Shown here: piece after piece, positions 40,994-52,412 of the stretch
How positions within the stretch are numbered: position 1 is the first letter of the stretch
Layout of the letters: each line of letters starts with the position of its first letter
DNA from: Siphonodentalium dalli
Taxonomy: Eukaryota > Mollusca > Scaphopoda > Gadilida > Siphonodentaliidae
Direction: 5' to 3'
Length of the DNA: 64,000 bases
NCBI GenBank assembly: GCA_032622095.1
Contig: CP136063.1
Coordinates: forward strand, 23,996,987-24,060,986
The notes under the pieces: model-generated
Told to the model about the DNA's origin: nothing
The model's input: the letters and a program-made list of their open reading frames with translations, nothing else
The model's database searches: none
Translations under genes and position numbers: made by a program

Positions 40994-41049
40994 GCAGATA
41001 GCCTGAATACAGGATTACAGAGCAGTAATCCTGTATTCAGGCTGTCTGC
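40994..41049. repeat. 25-bp-arm hairpin
   Basis: Arms 40,994-41,018 and 41,025-41,049 (CCTGAATACAGGATTAC and its complement) pair with one mismatch around the 6-base loop AGAGCA. Confidence 0.85.
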
Positions 41050-41544
41050 TACATGTAATATCATAATCATGTATTGTGGCTGTATTCTCACATTTGGCAT
41101 AATTGCTAGGTCAACATGACCGCTTTCGCAGATTGCTACTTCCAAGTTCCAGCAGTATACATGTAGTACTACTACTAGAAGTATACGCACTACGTGCATG
41201 ACTGAACTAGACATTTGACAGACCTGACGAATACGATCAAGCTATCAAAGGATCGTTCATATCAACGTAGTTTGGCCATAGCAAATTTTCTAATCACGTC
41301 GAGCCAATAAATATCACAACATTTACAAAAGAAATTATCATTTGGCCTATTGTTAACATTTGTTCAAATATTATGATCCTTATCATGGCTTATGACCTTA
41401 ATTATTAATAACTTGAATCTCCTCTCAAGTGTAACGCGTGTTACTGTTGCTGCATAGGTAACTCTCGTCGGTTTTATGTAATAAAGTTACCCAGGTTCCT
41501 GAAATAGTGATAAAGTTACACAGGTTGGACAGAATTGGGGTATG

Positions 41545-43420
41545 ACTAATTAGTGCCCGGGCAGGTCCGGGTGTTCTCATGGGCCCGCAGACAGTCTAAT
41601 GTGATGCCACATGGTAGTAGGATACAGAATAAGCATATATTGTGAAAATTGACTTGCTGTGTCGTCCACCGGCGGGTTTATTAACCATTTAAATGCCGAT
41701 ATTGACTAAAAGAACCCGGGAGAGCCCAGACGGACGCATAGACCCGACCATATTATATATTGATGACTAATGGTAGCGAGGCACTTACTAAAGGTATATA
41801 TTGCAAATATTGACTCGCTATCTCGCTCGCGGCCGGCTTCATTAACCCCTTAAATGACGATATGCGCCAGAAGAACATGGCGCAAGCCCGGGCACGCCCG
41901 GGCAGGCCCTGGTGATCTCATGGACCCGCAGACAGTCTAATATGATATCATATGGTAGTAGGATACAGAATAAGCATATATTATGAAAATTGACTTGCTG
42001 TGTCGTCCACCGGCGGGTTTATTAACCATTTAAATGCCGATATTGACTAAAAGAACCCGGGAGAGCCCAGACGGACGCATAGACCCGACCATATTATATA
42101 TTGATGACTAATGGTTGCGAGGCACTTACTAAAGGTATATTGCAAATATTGACTCGCTATCTCGTTCGCGGCCGGCTTCATTAACCCCTTAAATGACGAT
42201 ATGTGCCAGAAGACCATGGCGCAAGCCCGGGCACGCCCGGGCAGGCCCTGGTGGTCTCATGGGCCCGCAGACAGTCTAATATGATGTCATATGGTAGTAG
42301 GATACAGAATAAGCATATATTTTGAAAATTGACTTGCTGTGTCGTCCACCGGCGGGTTTATTAACCCTCAAAATATCGATATTAACTAAAAGAACCCGGG
42401 AGAGACCGGACGGACACAGAAACCTGATAATATTATATATTGATGACTAATGGTAGCGAGGCACTTACTAAAGGTATATTGCAAATATTGACTCGCTATC
42501 TCGTTCGCCGTCGGCTTCATTAACCCCTTAAATAACGATATGAGCCAGAAGAACGCGGCGCAAGCCCGGGCACGCCCGGGCAGGCCCTGGTGGTCTCATG
42601 TGCCCGCAGACAGTCTAATATGATGTCATATGGTAGTCGGATACAGAATAAGCATATATTTTGAAAATTGACTTGCTGTGTCGCCCACCGGCGGGTTTAT
42701 TAACCCTCTAAATATCGATATTAACTAAAAGAACCCGGGAGAGACCGGACGGACACAGAAACCTGATAATATTATATATTGATGACTAATGGTAGCGAGG
42801 CACTTACTAAAGGTGTATTGCAAATATTGACTCGCTATCTCGTTCGGCGTCGGCTTCATTAACCCCTTAAATAACGATATGAGCCAGAAGAACGCGGCAA
42901 GCCCGGGTAAGCCCGGACAGGCCCTGGCTGCCTCCTGAACCCGCGGACAGTCTAATATGATTCCGTACGGTAGTAGGATTCTGAATAAGCATTTACTTGC
43001 TGTGTCATCAACCGGCGGGTTTATTAACACTTTAAATGCCGATATTAACTTAAAGAACCCGGGAGAGCCTCGACTGACACAGCGACCCGATCATATTATA
43101 TATTGATGGATAATGGGATCGAGGCACTTACTAAAGGTATACATGTATTGCAAATATTGACTCGCTATTTCGTTCGCGGCCGGCTTTATTAATCCCTTAA
43201 ATGACGATATGCACCAAGAGAGCACGGGAAAGCCCGGGCAAGTCCGGGCAGGCCCTGATGGCCTCATGGGCCCGCGGACAGTCTAATATGATGTCGTATG
43301 GTAGTAGGATATATACAGAATAAGCATAGATTATGAAAATTGACTTGCTGTGTCGTCCACCGGCGGGTTAATTAACCATTTAAATGCCGATATTAACTAG
43401 AAGAACCCTGGAGACTTCTC
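41545..43420 (+). repeat. 340-bp tandem repeat, left arm
   Basis: Marker GACTAATGGTAGCGAGGCAC (variants) at 41,764, 42,104, 42,444, 42,783 and about 43,107. Each unit contains GCCCGGGCACGCCCGGGCAG, CAGACAGTCTAATATGAT and CACCGGCGGGTTTATTAA. Confidence 0.9.
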
Positions 43421-44640
43421 GGGTTCGATGATACCTTCGGGTTTGGCGATATACCACGTACACGGGGTGAACTACGGGAATAAATAATAAGGTTTTAGAG
43501 AACTTATAAACTTTATTTCATCTAAACGGCACTATCAGTAAATAAAATAAAAAAATATATATATATATATATCACATCACCTTGAAACATTTTATACATA
43601 AATATATTTGCAAGTAAAAATCATACTGTGCACAACATTTCCCGGAAATAGAATCGCTTGAATGATATTACTATAATGGAGACAGAAGTACGATAACAAA
43701 ACTCCATCCAAATAATTGTCATTTCAATTTCAGAAATGAAACTATGCGTCATGCATAATTTGCATATATCTCTATATTTTCCCTTTTGGTAAGTTATAGA
43801 ACTTAAAATTGCAGGACATTTTGTCCGAGAAAAACAGAATAGCTATCTTCAAATAAGTTGTTCTGTGTATAGATCAGTTAAAATTTCTAAATTCTCAAAT
43901 AAACAGAATATTTGTGTATACGCGTATAATTTCCAGGAATGTTCGGGAAACAATATGTACATGATAGTATAAAAGCATTTATGGGGAAAACTCACAACAG
44001 CTGAAACGAAAAATGTCCACCAACAGTACTATATAAGCCACACATATATACACGTGTTTGCAATATAGGGCAAATGAATATAATTTTGTCAAATTGTTTA
44101 GAACATTTCCCGGAAATCTAATCACTCGAACTTCCATATATATGTGTATTTTCGAAAGATTTATCGGACATTTTCAAATGTTTACAGTTAACAAAGGATG
44201 CTAAAACTAGTTAGTAACAATTGGGTGATTGGCGGAATGTTCATATGTTAAACTTCAAGAGTGATTGATTTCTAACTAATTTGTTTCTCACAGTTCGTGC
44301 ATATATGATTTCCAGGAATGTTCATGAAACAATTTATGAATAATATATAACAAGCAAAACAAATATGAGAACCACAAGATATATAACAATAATACCTACT
44401 AATAGCACAATTGAAAGTATAATATATACATACACGTGAATAGATATATAATTCAAAACTTTTTCAAACTGTTTGCATAGTTCTACCCAATAACATAGCT
44501 TTCTGCACAAGGTCTTCGTCAGTGATGATATATCATCACTGATGAAGGCCTCATGCCGAAAGCTATGTTATTGAACAGATCTAACTAGATGTGCATCTAC
44601 TACACGGCCCCTGTCTTGGTGGGTGACCCATGATGTGCTA
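43421..44640. other. AT-rich core of the foldback element
   Basis: No gene. It contains an (AT)n run at 43,552-43,572, repeated phrases such as ATTTCCCGGAAAT and TTCCAGGAATGTTC, and a palindrome at 44,489-44,572. Confidence 0.5.
44489..44572. repeat. 84-bp palindrome with hammerhead-like core motifs
   Basis: AATAACATAGCTTTC at the left pairs with GAAAGCTATGTTATT at the right around TGATGATATATCATCA. Reading outward from the centre on each strand there is CTGATGA (or CTGACGA), a short GGCC...GCC-like stem and GAAA, the conserved core of hammerhead ribozymes found in Penelope-like elements. A full, correctly ordered ribozyme fold is not evident. Confidence 0.45.
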
Positions 44641-44649
44641 GATGTTTGC

Positions 44650-46425
44650 AATATTGTATAAGAATGGTATCGCTTATGCCCGGGCTTGCGCCATGATCTT
44701 CTGGCGCATATCGTCATTTAAGGGGTTAATGAAGCCGGCGCGAACGAGATAGCGAGTCAATATTTGCAATATATACCTTTAGTAAGTGCCTCGCTACCAT
44801 TAGTCATCAATATATAATATGGTCGGGTCTATGCGTCCGTCTGGGCTCTCCCGGGTTCTTTTAGTCAATATCGGCATTTAAATGGTTAATAAACCCGCCG
44901 GTGGACGACACAGCAAGTCAATTTTCATAATATATGCTTATTATGTATGCTACTACCATATGGCATCATATTAGACTGTCTGCGGGCCCATGAGACCACC
45001 AAGACCTGCCCGGGCGTGCCCGGGCTTGCGCCATGTTCTTCTGGCGCATATCGTCATTTAAGGGGTTAATGAAGCCGGCCGCGAACGAGATAGCAAGTCA
45101 ATATTTGCAATATATACCTTTAGTAAGTGCCTCGCTACCATTAGTCATCAATATATAATATGGTCGGGTCTATGCGTCCGTCTGGGCTCTCCCGGGTTCT
45201 TTTAGTCAATATCGGCATTTAAATGGTTAATAAACCCGCCGGTGGACGACACAGCAAGTCAATTTTCCTAATATATGCTTATTATGTATCCTACTACCAT
45301 ATGGCATCATATTAGACTGTCTGCGGGCCCATGATACCACCAAGACCTGCCCGGGCGTGCCCGGGCTTGCGCCATGTTCTTCTGGCGCATATCGTCATTT
45401 AAGGGGTTAATGAAGCCGGCCGCGAACGAGATAGCGAGTCACTATTTGCAATATATACCTTTAGTAAGTGCCTCGCTACCATTAGTCATCAATCTATAAT
45501 ATGGTCGGGTCTATGCGTCCGTCTGGGCTCTCCCGGGTTCTTTTAGTCAATATCGGCATTTAAATGGTTAATAAACCCGCCGGTGGACGACACAGCAAGT
45601 CAATTTTCATAATATATGCTTATTCTGTATCCTACTACCATATGATATCATATTAGACTGTCTGCGGGTCCATGAGATCACCAGGGCCTGCCCGGGCGTG
45701 CCCGGGCTTGCGCCATGTTCTTCTGGCGCATATCGTCATTTAAGGGGTTAATGAAGCCGGCCGCGAGCGAGATAGCGAGTCAATATTTGCAATATATACC
45801 TTTAGTAAGTGCCTCGCTACCATTAGTCATCAATATATAATATGGTCGGGTCTATGCGTCCGTCTGGGCTCTCCCGGGTTCTTTTAGTCAATATCGGCAT
45901 TTAAATGGTTAATAAACCCGCCGGTGGACGACACAGCAAGTCAATTTTCCTAATATATGCTTATTATGTATCCTACTACCATATGGCATCATATTAGACT
46001 GTCTGCGGGCCCATGATACCACCAAGACCTGCCCGGGCGTGCCCGGGCTTGCGCCATGTTCTTCTGGCGCATATCGTCATTTAAGGGGTTAATGAAGCCG
46101 GCCGCGAACGAGATAGCGAGTCACTATTTGCAATATATACCTTTAGTAAGTGCCTCGCTACCATTAGTCATCAATCTATAATATGGTCGGGTCTATGCGT
46201 CCGTCTGGGCTCTCCCGGGTTCTTTTAGTCAATATCGGCATTTAAATGGTTAATAAACCCGCCGGTGGACGACACAGCAAGTCAATTTTCCTAATATATG
46301 CTTATTCTGTATCCTACTACCATATGGCATCATATTAGACTGTCTGCGGGCCCATGAGACCACCAAGACCTGCCCGGGCGTGCCCGGGCGTGCCCGTGCT
46401 TGCCCGGGCACTAATTAGTCACACC
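44650..46425 (-). repeat. 340-bp tandem repeat, right arm (inverted)
   Basis: The same unit as 41,545-43,420 in reverse complement, about five copies (marker GTGCCTCGCTACCATTAGTC near 44,787, 45,127, 45,467, 45,809 and 46,149). These copies are more alike than those in the left arm, which suggests later amplification here. Confidence 0.9.
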
Positions 46426-46439
46426 GCAGAATTGTGATA

Positions 46440-47215
46440 AAGTTACCCAGGTTAAACATATCTCACAAATATCAACTCGATTTAAAAGTGACTGAGCGTC
46501 ACTGAGGGAAATACCGTTGAGTTTTGGCAAGTAAAAGCCAATATTTGAGCACACATTAACCATACTGTTGATAACAAATCTGAATACAGCAGAAGTCGGC
46601 CCCGCGCGAAGTCGGCCCCAAACAAAGACGGCCACACGCAAAGACACCCCCAGAGAAGTCGACCGCACTATTATGTATATAACAAACATACCCATTGTTT
46701 AAAATGATTCTTTATTTATTTTATGATATACAAATTTAATATGAAACTGATAACAATAATGACAAAATAACATTACAAATGATAACAATAAATTTGAACG
46801 GAGTCCCTGTTGTCAGTTAATTATGGGTGTTGAAATTTCCACGATCCTTCGGAGTAGCTGGCTTGTTGTCAAATCGCAGTCTGTGCACAGTCCCGTGGTT
46901 AAATATTTGAACCTGCACATGCGTGGTTTGGCTCAGAATGCTGAAGCGGATATGGAATGTTCTGTGTTGTTGTTGGTTCTGATTGACATCACTAAGGAGA
47001 ACCAGGATGCTGGACCCACGGCTTGAGGGACAACAAGCAGTTTATAGGCTCTTACATGTACCATTTATATAGTGCACTATACAATGAATTAGTTTCAATA
47101 CACTTCACAAAAATTATCACCTCGGTAACACAGCTGCAAAAATATGTACGCATAGAAGTTAACATGCTGACATATCGAGTATGGTACTCTATTATTAACA
47201 CATGAGTGGTGCGAA
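46440..47215. other. Intergenic with one half of a dispersed repeat pair
   Basis: About 46,925-47,010 (TTTGGCTCAGAATGCTGAAG, GACATCACTAAGGAG) is similar to 47,730-47,810. No gene was recognised. Confidence 0.45.
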
Positions 47216-47218
47216 GTA

Positions 47219-47439
47219 CAGTAATGCCCCAAATAATCGACTTATTAAAACACAGAAGAATTACGGGTAATTTTTTCAGGATTTAGTCGGAAATATAGGT
47301 TGTTGACATTCATTGAAATGCTCTTGCCGAGAATGTATGGCAACAAGCTATATTTCCGAATACTAATAAATCCTGAAAAATTACCCATAATTTTTAATGT
47401 TGCTGTGGTTAAGGAGTCGATTGTTTTGGGGCATTACTG
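47219..47439. mobile_element. Tc1/mariner-type MITE (221 bp)
   Basis: TIRs start CAGTAATGCCCCAAA on both sides with AATCGACT just inside, and each end abuts a TA dinucleotide (47,217-47,218 and 47,440-47,441), the Tc1/mariner target. Further inverted sequence (AATTACCCRTAATTTT, TCAGGATTTA) extends the arms toward the centre. No coding capacity. Confidence 0.8.
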
Positions 47440-47441
47440 TA

Positions 47442-49540
47442 GTCACGTTGTAAAAGACTAATGAAGTTGGGGCATGATTTGAATTTATCCTATTGCCAGA
47501 ACCTGGTTAAAATTCTACTGTGTGGTGAGCCATACTCGTCTTCGAGCTACTGATAGTGATGCCATGTACATGTATCCATGGTGTTATTTACTTATTAACG
47601 GTTTGTATTGTGAAGGGAACAATTTGCTCGAACCCCCACTGTAACATTTCACACCAGGTTCTAGACATACAAATTCAAATAATTTCCATACAAAACCAAA
47701 AGGTGCATGGTTTGGCTGCACATGCGCGCGGTTTGGCTCAGACTGCAGAAGTGGAAATGTAATGTTCTGTGTCGTTGGTTATGATCGACATCACTAAGGA
47801 GCACCTTGGTCAAAGATGGTATTTTAATAAATTTTGTAAAAATATTTCCAGCAATCAACACCATTCTATCATAGAACTCAAATAAATATGTACTGCATTG
47901 TGAATTTCATTTGCTAAATAATTTTTGTTTGTTTACCGGTGATTTTTGTTCGGGATGACTGCATGTTTACATTTTTGCAAACCTGTAGTTCAGATGCAGT
48001 GTTTTACAAAAGGTAGCCTACGTCTATTGTGGTAGCAAGGTATTGTCGCAAGAGCTACACTTGACCTCGATCAATAGTATACCCGTAGGCATGTATCTAT
48101 AAACTCAAATCGACTGAGTCAATTATAATTACAGGCAAAGCTGGTCGAACTGTCATGACATTCTACATGTAGTGGCTACATGACTGATGAGGCAATCACA
48201 GATGGTCATATACATGTTAAATCTGGTAGCATTTTCTTAGACCATGCCATGAATCTCTATGTATCTATGCCAGTCGAGAATGATATATTCCACCAGTACA
48301 AAGTTTTTGCTGTTTCGATAGCGACGTTTGTAATGAAAAAACAGTACAGGTAGTAAATTATGAAATACCTGTTCCTTAATACTAGTAGTGCCTAACAATA
48401 GTGTCAGCATGTGCTGCATGATTAGTAATTTTGGATAACATTCTCAACAATCATTAAATTATTTGGCAAAGAGATACCGGTATAAAGCAAAAATATATAT
48501 AATTAAATTAAAACAGAATTAATTTTCCATCATTATTATAATTAATTCACTCTAAGTCTCCACTGTCACTATTATTGATCATCACTATGATTAGACACCT
48601 GAGAGTGCGATAAAAGCTCACAAAAGTAACGAACCATGCAATCTTGAATTGGGACCACCCCTACTGTGAAGTAGATTTTTGAGGAACAAATATTAACAAT
48701 AAAGGAAAATATTCCCTGCTTGTTTATTCATTGTTATAAATTTCGCTGTTAGAACATAAAAAAAAGTTACCACGTTTGTGCACAGTGCAATTGGTGTAAT
48801 ATGGTCTATAGTATGGTCATATCTAGTGTAGGGATTCATGACATGATCTAGTATTTTTTTAGGTTCGATAGTCTTTTACGGTGAACTCCGTAAACTTAAC
48901 ATGCATACATGCGCGTCTGATTAATGAGAAGTAACCATATAGGAAACGACCCGAACATACAACTATTGCACAATGACATCAGTTTGTTTTATCTGAATTA
49001 TTAATTTTGCCTTGAAAATTTGTTGCTGGGCCAGATTCAACCTTCACCTGATGATTGAATTTTGAACAAATATAGTAACATGTGTTATATGGCTTAGTCT
49101 AATATCTCTGGACTGGCGCCATTGATATTGGTCTGGATATAAGCTAAAACTGTTAGTGGCAATGTCTCACTCTGACCCATGTCTAACTGTGGCCCATATT
49201 CCCCTATATCTGGTGCTGAAACATATGCTCTTGCAAATAGGTTTATATTGTATCTATAACTATATATCCACATACATGTAGATTCCTATTTTTATACATT
49301 TAAATTTGTTTAAATCAAAATTGAGAAATAACTAACGCCAGTATACACTCTACCAAGGCACCCTAAGTCACCACACCAAATTCCGTTGAAATCCGGACAC
49401 CAAAAATAACAAAGACGTGTTGGTCTCAACTTTACTCCAGTCTTATATGTATATATATGCACAGTCCCATGAACATGTATACATTTATTGATGGACGTGT
49501 CTTGGGCTGTTCATACAGGATCGGGTTCATTATTCAATAT
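47442..49540. other. Intergenic, nothing recognised
   Basis: AT-rich; carries the second copy of the repeat noted at 46,925. No coding, RNA or TIR signal was identified. Confidence 0.45.
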
Positions 49541-50086
49541 TCCGAAGGCTTAATGTTCCGAAGGTTAATTTTTCCGAAGGTTTGCGATTCCAAAGGTTCC
49601 TTATTGGTCTGAAGGTTCGCAATCAATTAAATTCGCACCCCTCCCACACGAAAACCACACGAGGAATGAAAAATACTATTTAGCTAGTATTCACAAATAG
49701 TACATTTATACACTCCATTCTAATTCCCAAATTGTCCCAGATGTCGGTTATTAATAGCAAGAAGACAGTTGAAAACACCATAAAGTCCTGCATGACTGAA
49801 ATAAGCTGCATGTAAGAAACATCAACATTAAAGGCCCACTTAATCTTCGAATCCCCAGATCACATATATAAAATATTTGCCATATTTGCATTCGAAATAG
49901 GAAGCTCCCTGACATTGTATTATCAACTTACCCGTGTATAATAGACTGTGAACATGTTTTGTAGAGTTGCCGATGTGTATTTGTGCTAAAGTTTAACCTG
50001 GTTTTGTTGTGCAAAGTGTATTATCAAAATAACAAAAATCTTCGGGATAGTGAACCTTCGGAATAGCGAATCTTCGGAATAGAGAC
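49541..50086. mobile_element. Putative small TIR element with TTCCGAAGG repeats
   Basis: The left end has TATTCCGAAGG followed by three or four TTCCGAAGG variants. The right end has the complement (CCTTCGGAATA, CTTCGGAATAG, 50,040-50,086). The interior (about 49,830-50,040) includes AAAGGCCCACTTAATCTTCG and GGAAGCTCCCT..., related to the family at 57.5-58.9 kb. I found no clear target duplication. Confidence 0.5.
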
Positions 50087-51255
50087 ATGTCGTCCATACA
50101 TGTGTGTACTGACGTGAGCATATATCCCAAGTTCGCTGGAAATACAGGCACTAGTAACTAGAGCTCCGACGAAACATACATTTATCATTTTATAGATGTA
50201 CGTACATGTGTATTTTGGGTTTCCATACGTACTGACGTAATCAAATTATAAAGAGCGTTCGTCCAGGGGGGGGGGTCGTACAACGTTTGCGGGAAGGTAT
50301 CCCGTTTTTTATGGACGACCAGCTGGGCGCATCCCAGTCGCGCATGTGTTGCGCATGATATGATAAGTGTGAGGTACAGACCCAATCCCCTAACACAAGC
50401 AACCAACTTCGTGTACGTAATTGGTTATAAGAAATAATTATAGTTAATTAAATGTTGACGTTCACATTAGTCAACACATATTAGTCTGAGTAGTGCAGGT
50501 CGTGACTGGATCTGACTGCTCGGTCGTCCTTTTTTACATGGTTTTCAATTTCTTTTTTCCATCTGGCATTTTCGGGGACTAGCCACCCCTAAACGTGCAC
50601 AAAAATTATTTGTGACTCCAACTTTTGTTTACACCCACCCCCCCCCCCCCCAATTTCACTAACATTTATCTAAAATCACACAAAACTCTACTGATATATG
50701 ACTTGGAATGATCTCAATTAGTTCAAATAGCAGTTCAATCTGTTTCAGAAGTTGTTTAATTAAAAAAAATGTTTTATAGCAACCACAACGCGCCGCAGGC
50801 GCGTTGTTGCTTTTCAAGTTTAGGCGTGAATGACGTCATTAATTTTTACAATACCATGAAACAGAATTTCGACGCGGTGAAAAACGGCGCACAAAAATGG
50901 GTTAAAAATCACGTGAATTCCGCTCCGCTTTCGTATAGCATCCTGGGAACAATAATATCCCCCAAAAAAATGGTGAAATCACAGAATCGGAAGTGGACCA
51001 ACGGGATGGTTATGAAATTTAGTTTTTCTGAACAATTCCTATGTGATTTAGCCTTTAGGCCTATAGATTAGTTTCATTTTGACCAATTTCGTTGGTTAGC
51101 TGAACGAAAACCAGCGAAGACGTCATGATATGGTCCATGACGTCATTTACGTCATTTGGCTTTGTGGGCCAGAATCCAGACACATTTGGTCTCTACCGGA
51201 AACACTGATTTCACATCACTAGACTATAGACGCAATTATATATACGAAGTGGCTT
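50087..51255. other. Intergenic; C-tract, hairpin and CRE-type sites
   Basis: C-run at 50,637-50,651. GC hairpin at 50,779-50,810 (CAACGCGCC, GCA, GGCGCGTTG). TGACGTCA at 50,831-50,838 and 51,138-51,145, with further ACGTCA sites at 51,119 and 51,149. The 100-aa frame at 50,769-51,071 has no recognised domain and I do not call it a gene. Confidence 0.35.
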
Positions 51256-51259
51256 TAGC

Positions 51260-51690
51260 ACTGAGGGCCCAAGAACGGTCTGCCGCTCTTTAGCGATGAG
51301 GGCTAAGGAGCGGTATACGGCTCTTTATAGTCGAACACTGGAGATCGAGCAGTACGGATGATAACGTAAGACCGTTCTTTATCGCGCCAGGACCATGTAT
51401 AGCTAAATATTGGTATATACCGATGTACACCACTCCTGTGTCCCGTTCTTTGACGTTTGTCACTGAATAGCAGTATACCGTTCTTTAGTGCCAGCGCTGA
51501 AGAGCGGTAGGCCCATACCGTTTCTTGGTACCAACCGCTAAAGAGCGGTATAGCCTACCGTTCTTAAGCGTATCAGACCCATAAAGATGAGGAGTGGTTT
51601 ATCACTCTTTAGCGTTTGGAACTAAAGAACGGTATAGCGTGTCAGGCCCATATAGCTAAAGAGCGATATACTGCTCTTAAGCCACGGCCT
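51260..51690. repeat. Cluster of degenerate GAGCGGTAT / ATACCGTTCTTTA dyads
   Basis: More than a dozen short motifs of the form CTAAAGAGCGGTAT or ATACCGTTCTTTAGC alternate in both orientations at 20-60 bp spacing, so most neighbouring pairs can form stems. Confidence 0.6.
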
Positions 51691-51699
51691 TATATATAC

Positions 51700-52265
51700 A
51701 CATACACGCTTTATTGACCGTACTAACACGGGACATAAATAGAGGCTCTATCAGCGTATAATCGCTTTTGTTAGAAGTTAGGAAACAGCGTATATCTCAT
51801 ATATATTTTGAAGACCTCTGTCTGTCTGTATGTCCTTTATAGAATCGAAAACGGGTTGACCGATCGAGACCAAATTTCGTATATAAGTGTAAAAACGCAC
51901 GGGGATCGTCGACGTCGCATTTTGGACAATCTCTGGGCACCGATTCTCCACTCCCAATCATCAAAATCACCGCAAACGCCTCTTCGGGGGGTTAAGACAT
52001 CAACGATCTTTATATTGACCATATTCGGAGGTGTTAAGGATCAATGATCTTTATTACAATCGAAGCTGCTAAACGGCTACCCATGCGTAAAATATGGATG
52101 CAAAACGAAACGCGGAATGCAATTATCTCGATTAAAAAGGCAGAATGGGACGAAACTTGGTACGTGTGTGTAGTTTGACCAGGTGGTCGACGTTGTCGTA
52201 TTGGCGAGCCCGTGCGGCGCCCGCTTCGCGCATGCGCAGACGAGATCTCGGAAACGGGTGGAGCT
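51700..52265. other. Intergenic, repeat-derived
   Basis: Includes a CTGTCTGTCTGTATGTCC phrase and GACCGATCGAGACCAAATTT, which look like part of a dispersed invertebrate repeat. No gene. Confidence 0.35.
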
Positions 52266-52412
52266 ACACTGTAAAAAGGACTGTGTGGCAGCTTCCACAC
52301 AATGACTGTGTGGAGGCATTATCTGAACATAAATGTGTACACAATACACACATGTGTGTGTATCACCCAATATCCACACATATATGTGTACATCACCACA
52401 CATATTTGTATG
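52266..52412. repeat. CACACA/TGTGTG dyad array (first cluster)
   Basis: Repeated short palindromes such as CACACATGTGTG, CACACATATATGTGT and AATGTGTACACAATACACAC. A related scrap is at 52,838-52,890, and the large array is at 55,229-55,795. Confidence 0.6.

Larger units (their letters stand above)
41545..46425. mobile_element. Giant foldback element with 340-bp satellite arms (~4.9 kb)
   Basis: The outer ends are inverted: GACTAATTAGTGCCCGGGCA at 41,545 and its complement ending near 46,430. Outside both ends lies GTGATAAAGTTAC with CAGGTT (41,508 and 46,434), in direct orientation. The arms are tandem 340-bp units in opposite orientations around a ~1.2-kb AT-rich core. No transposase was recognised. 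Foldback architecture of this size is typical of non-autonomous DNA elements or satellite-carrying Helitron-like elements; the family is open. Confidence 0.7.

Noticed and set aside
21340-46425. CRISPR-like arrays
   Set aside because: Repeat periods of 224-340 bp, no short spacers, and a eukaryotic context; these are satellites.
46411-47205. Several 60-95 aa frames around 46.4-47.2 kb
   Set aside because: Short, overlapping repeats or AT-rich DNA, with no recognisable domain.
50769-51071. 100-aa frame with CRE sites near it
   Set aside because: No homologous domain, and the start lies in a GC hairpin; insufficient for a gene call.
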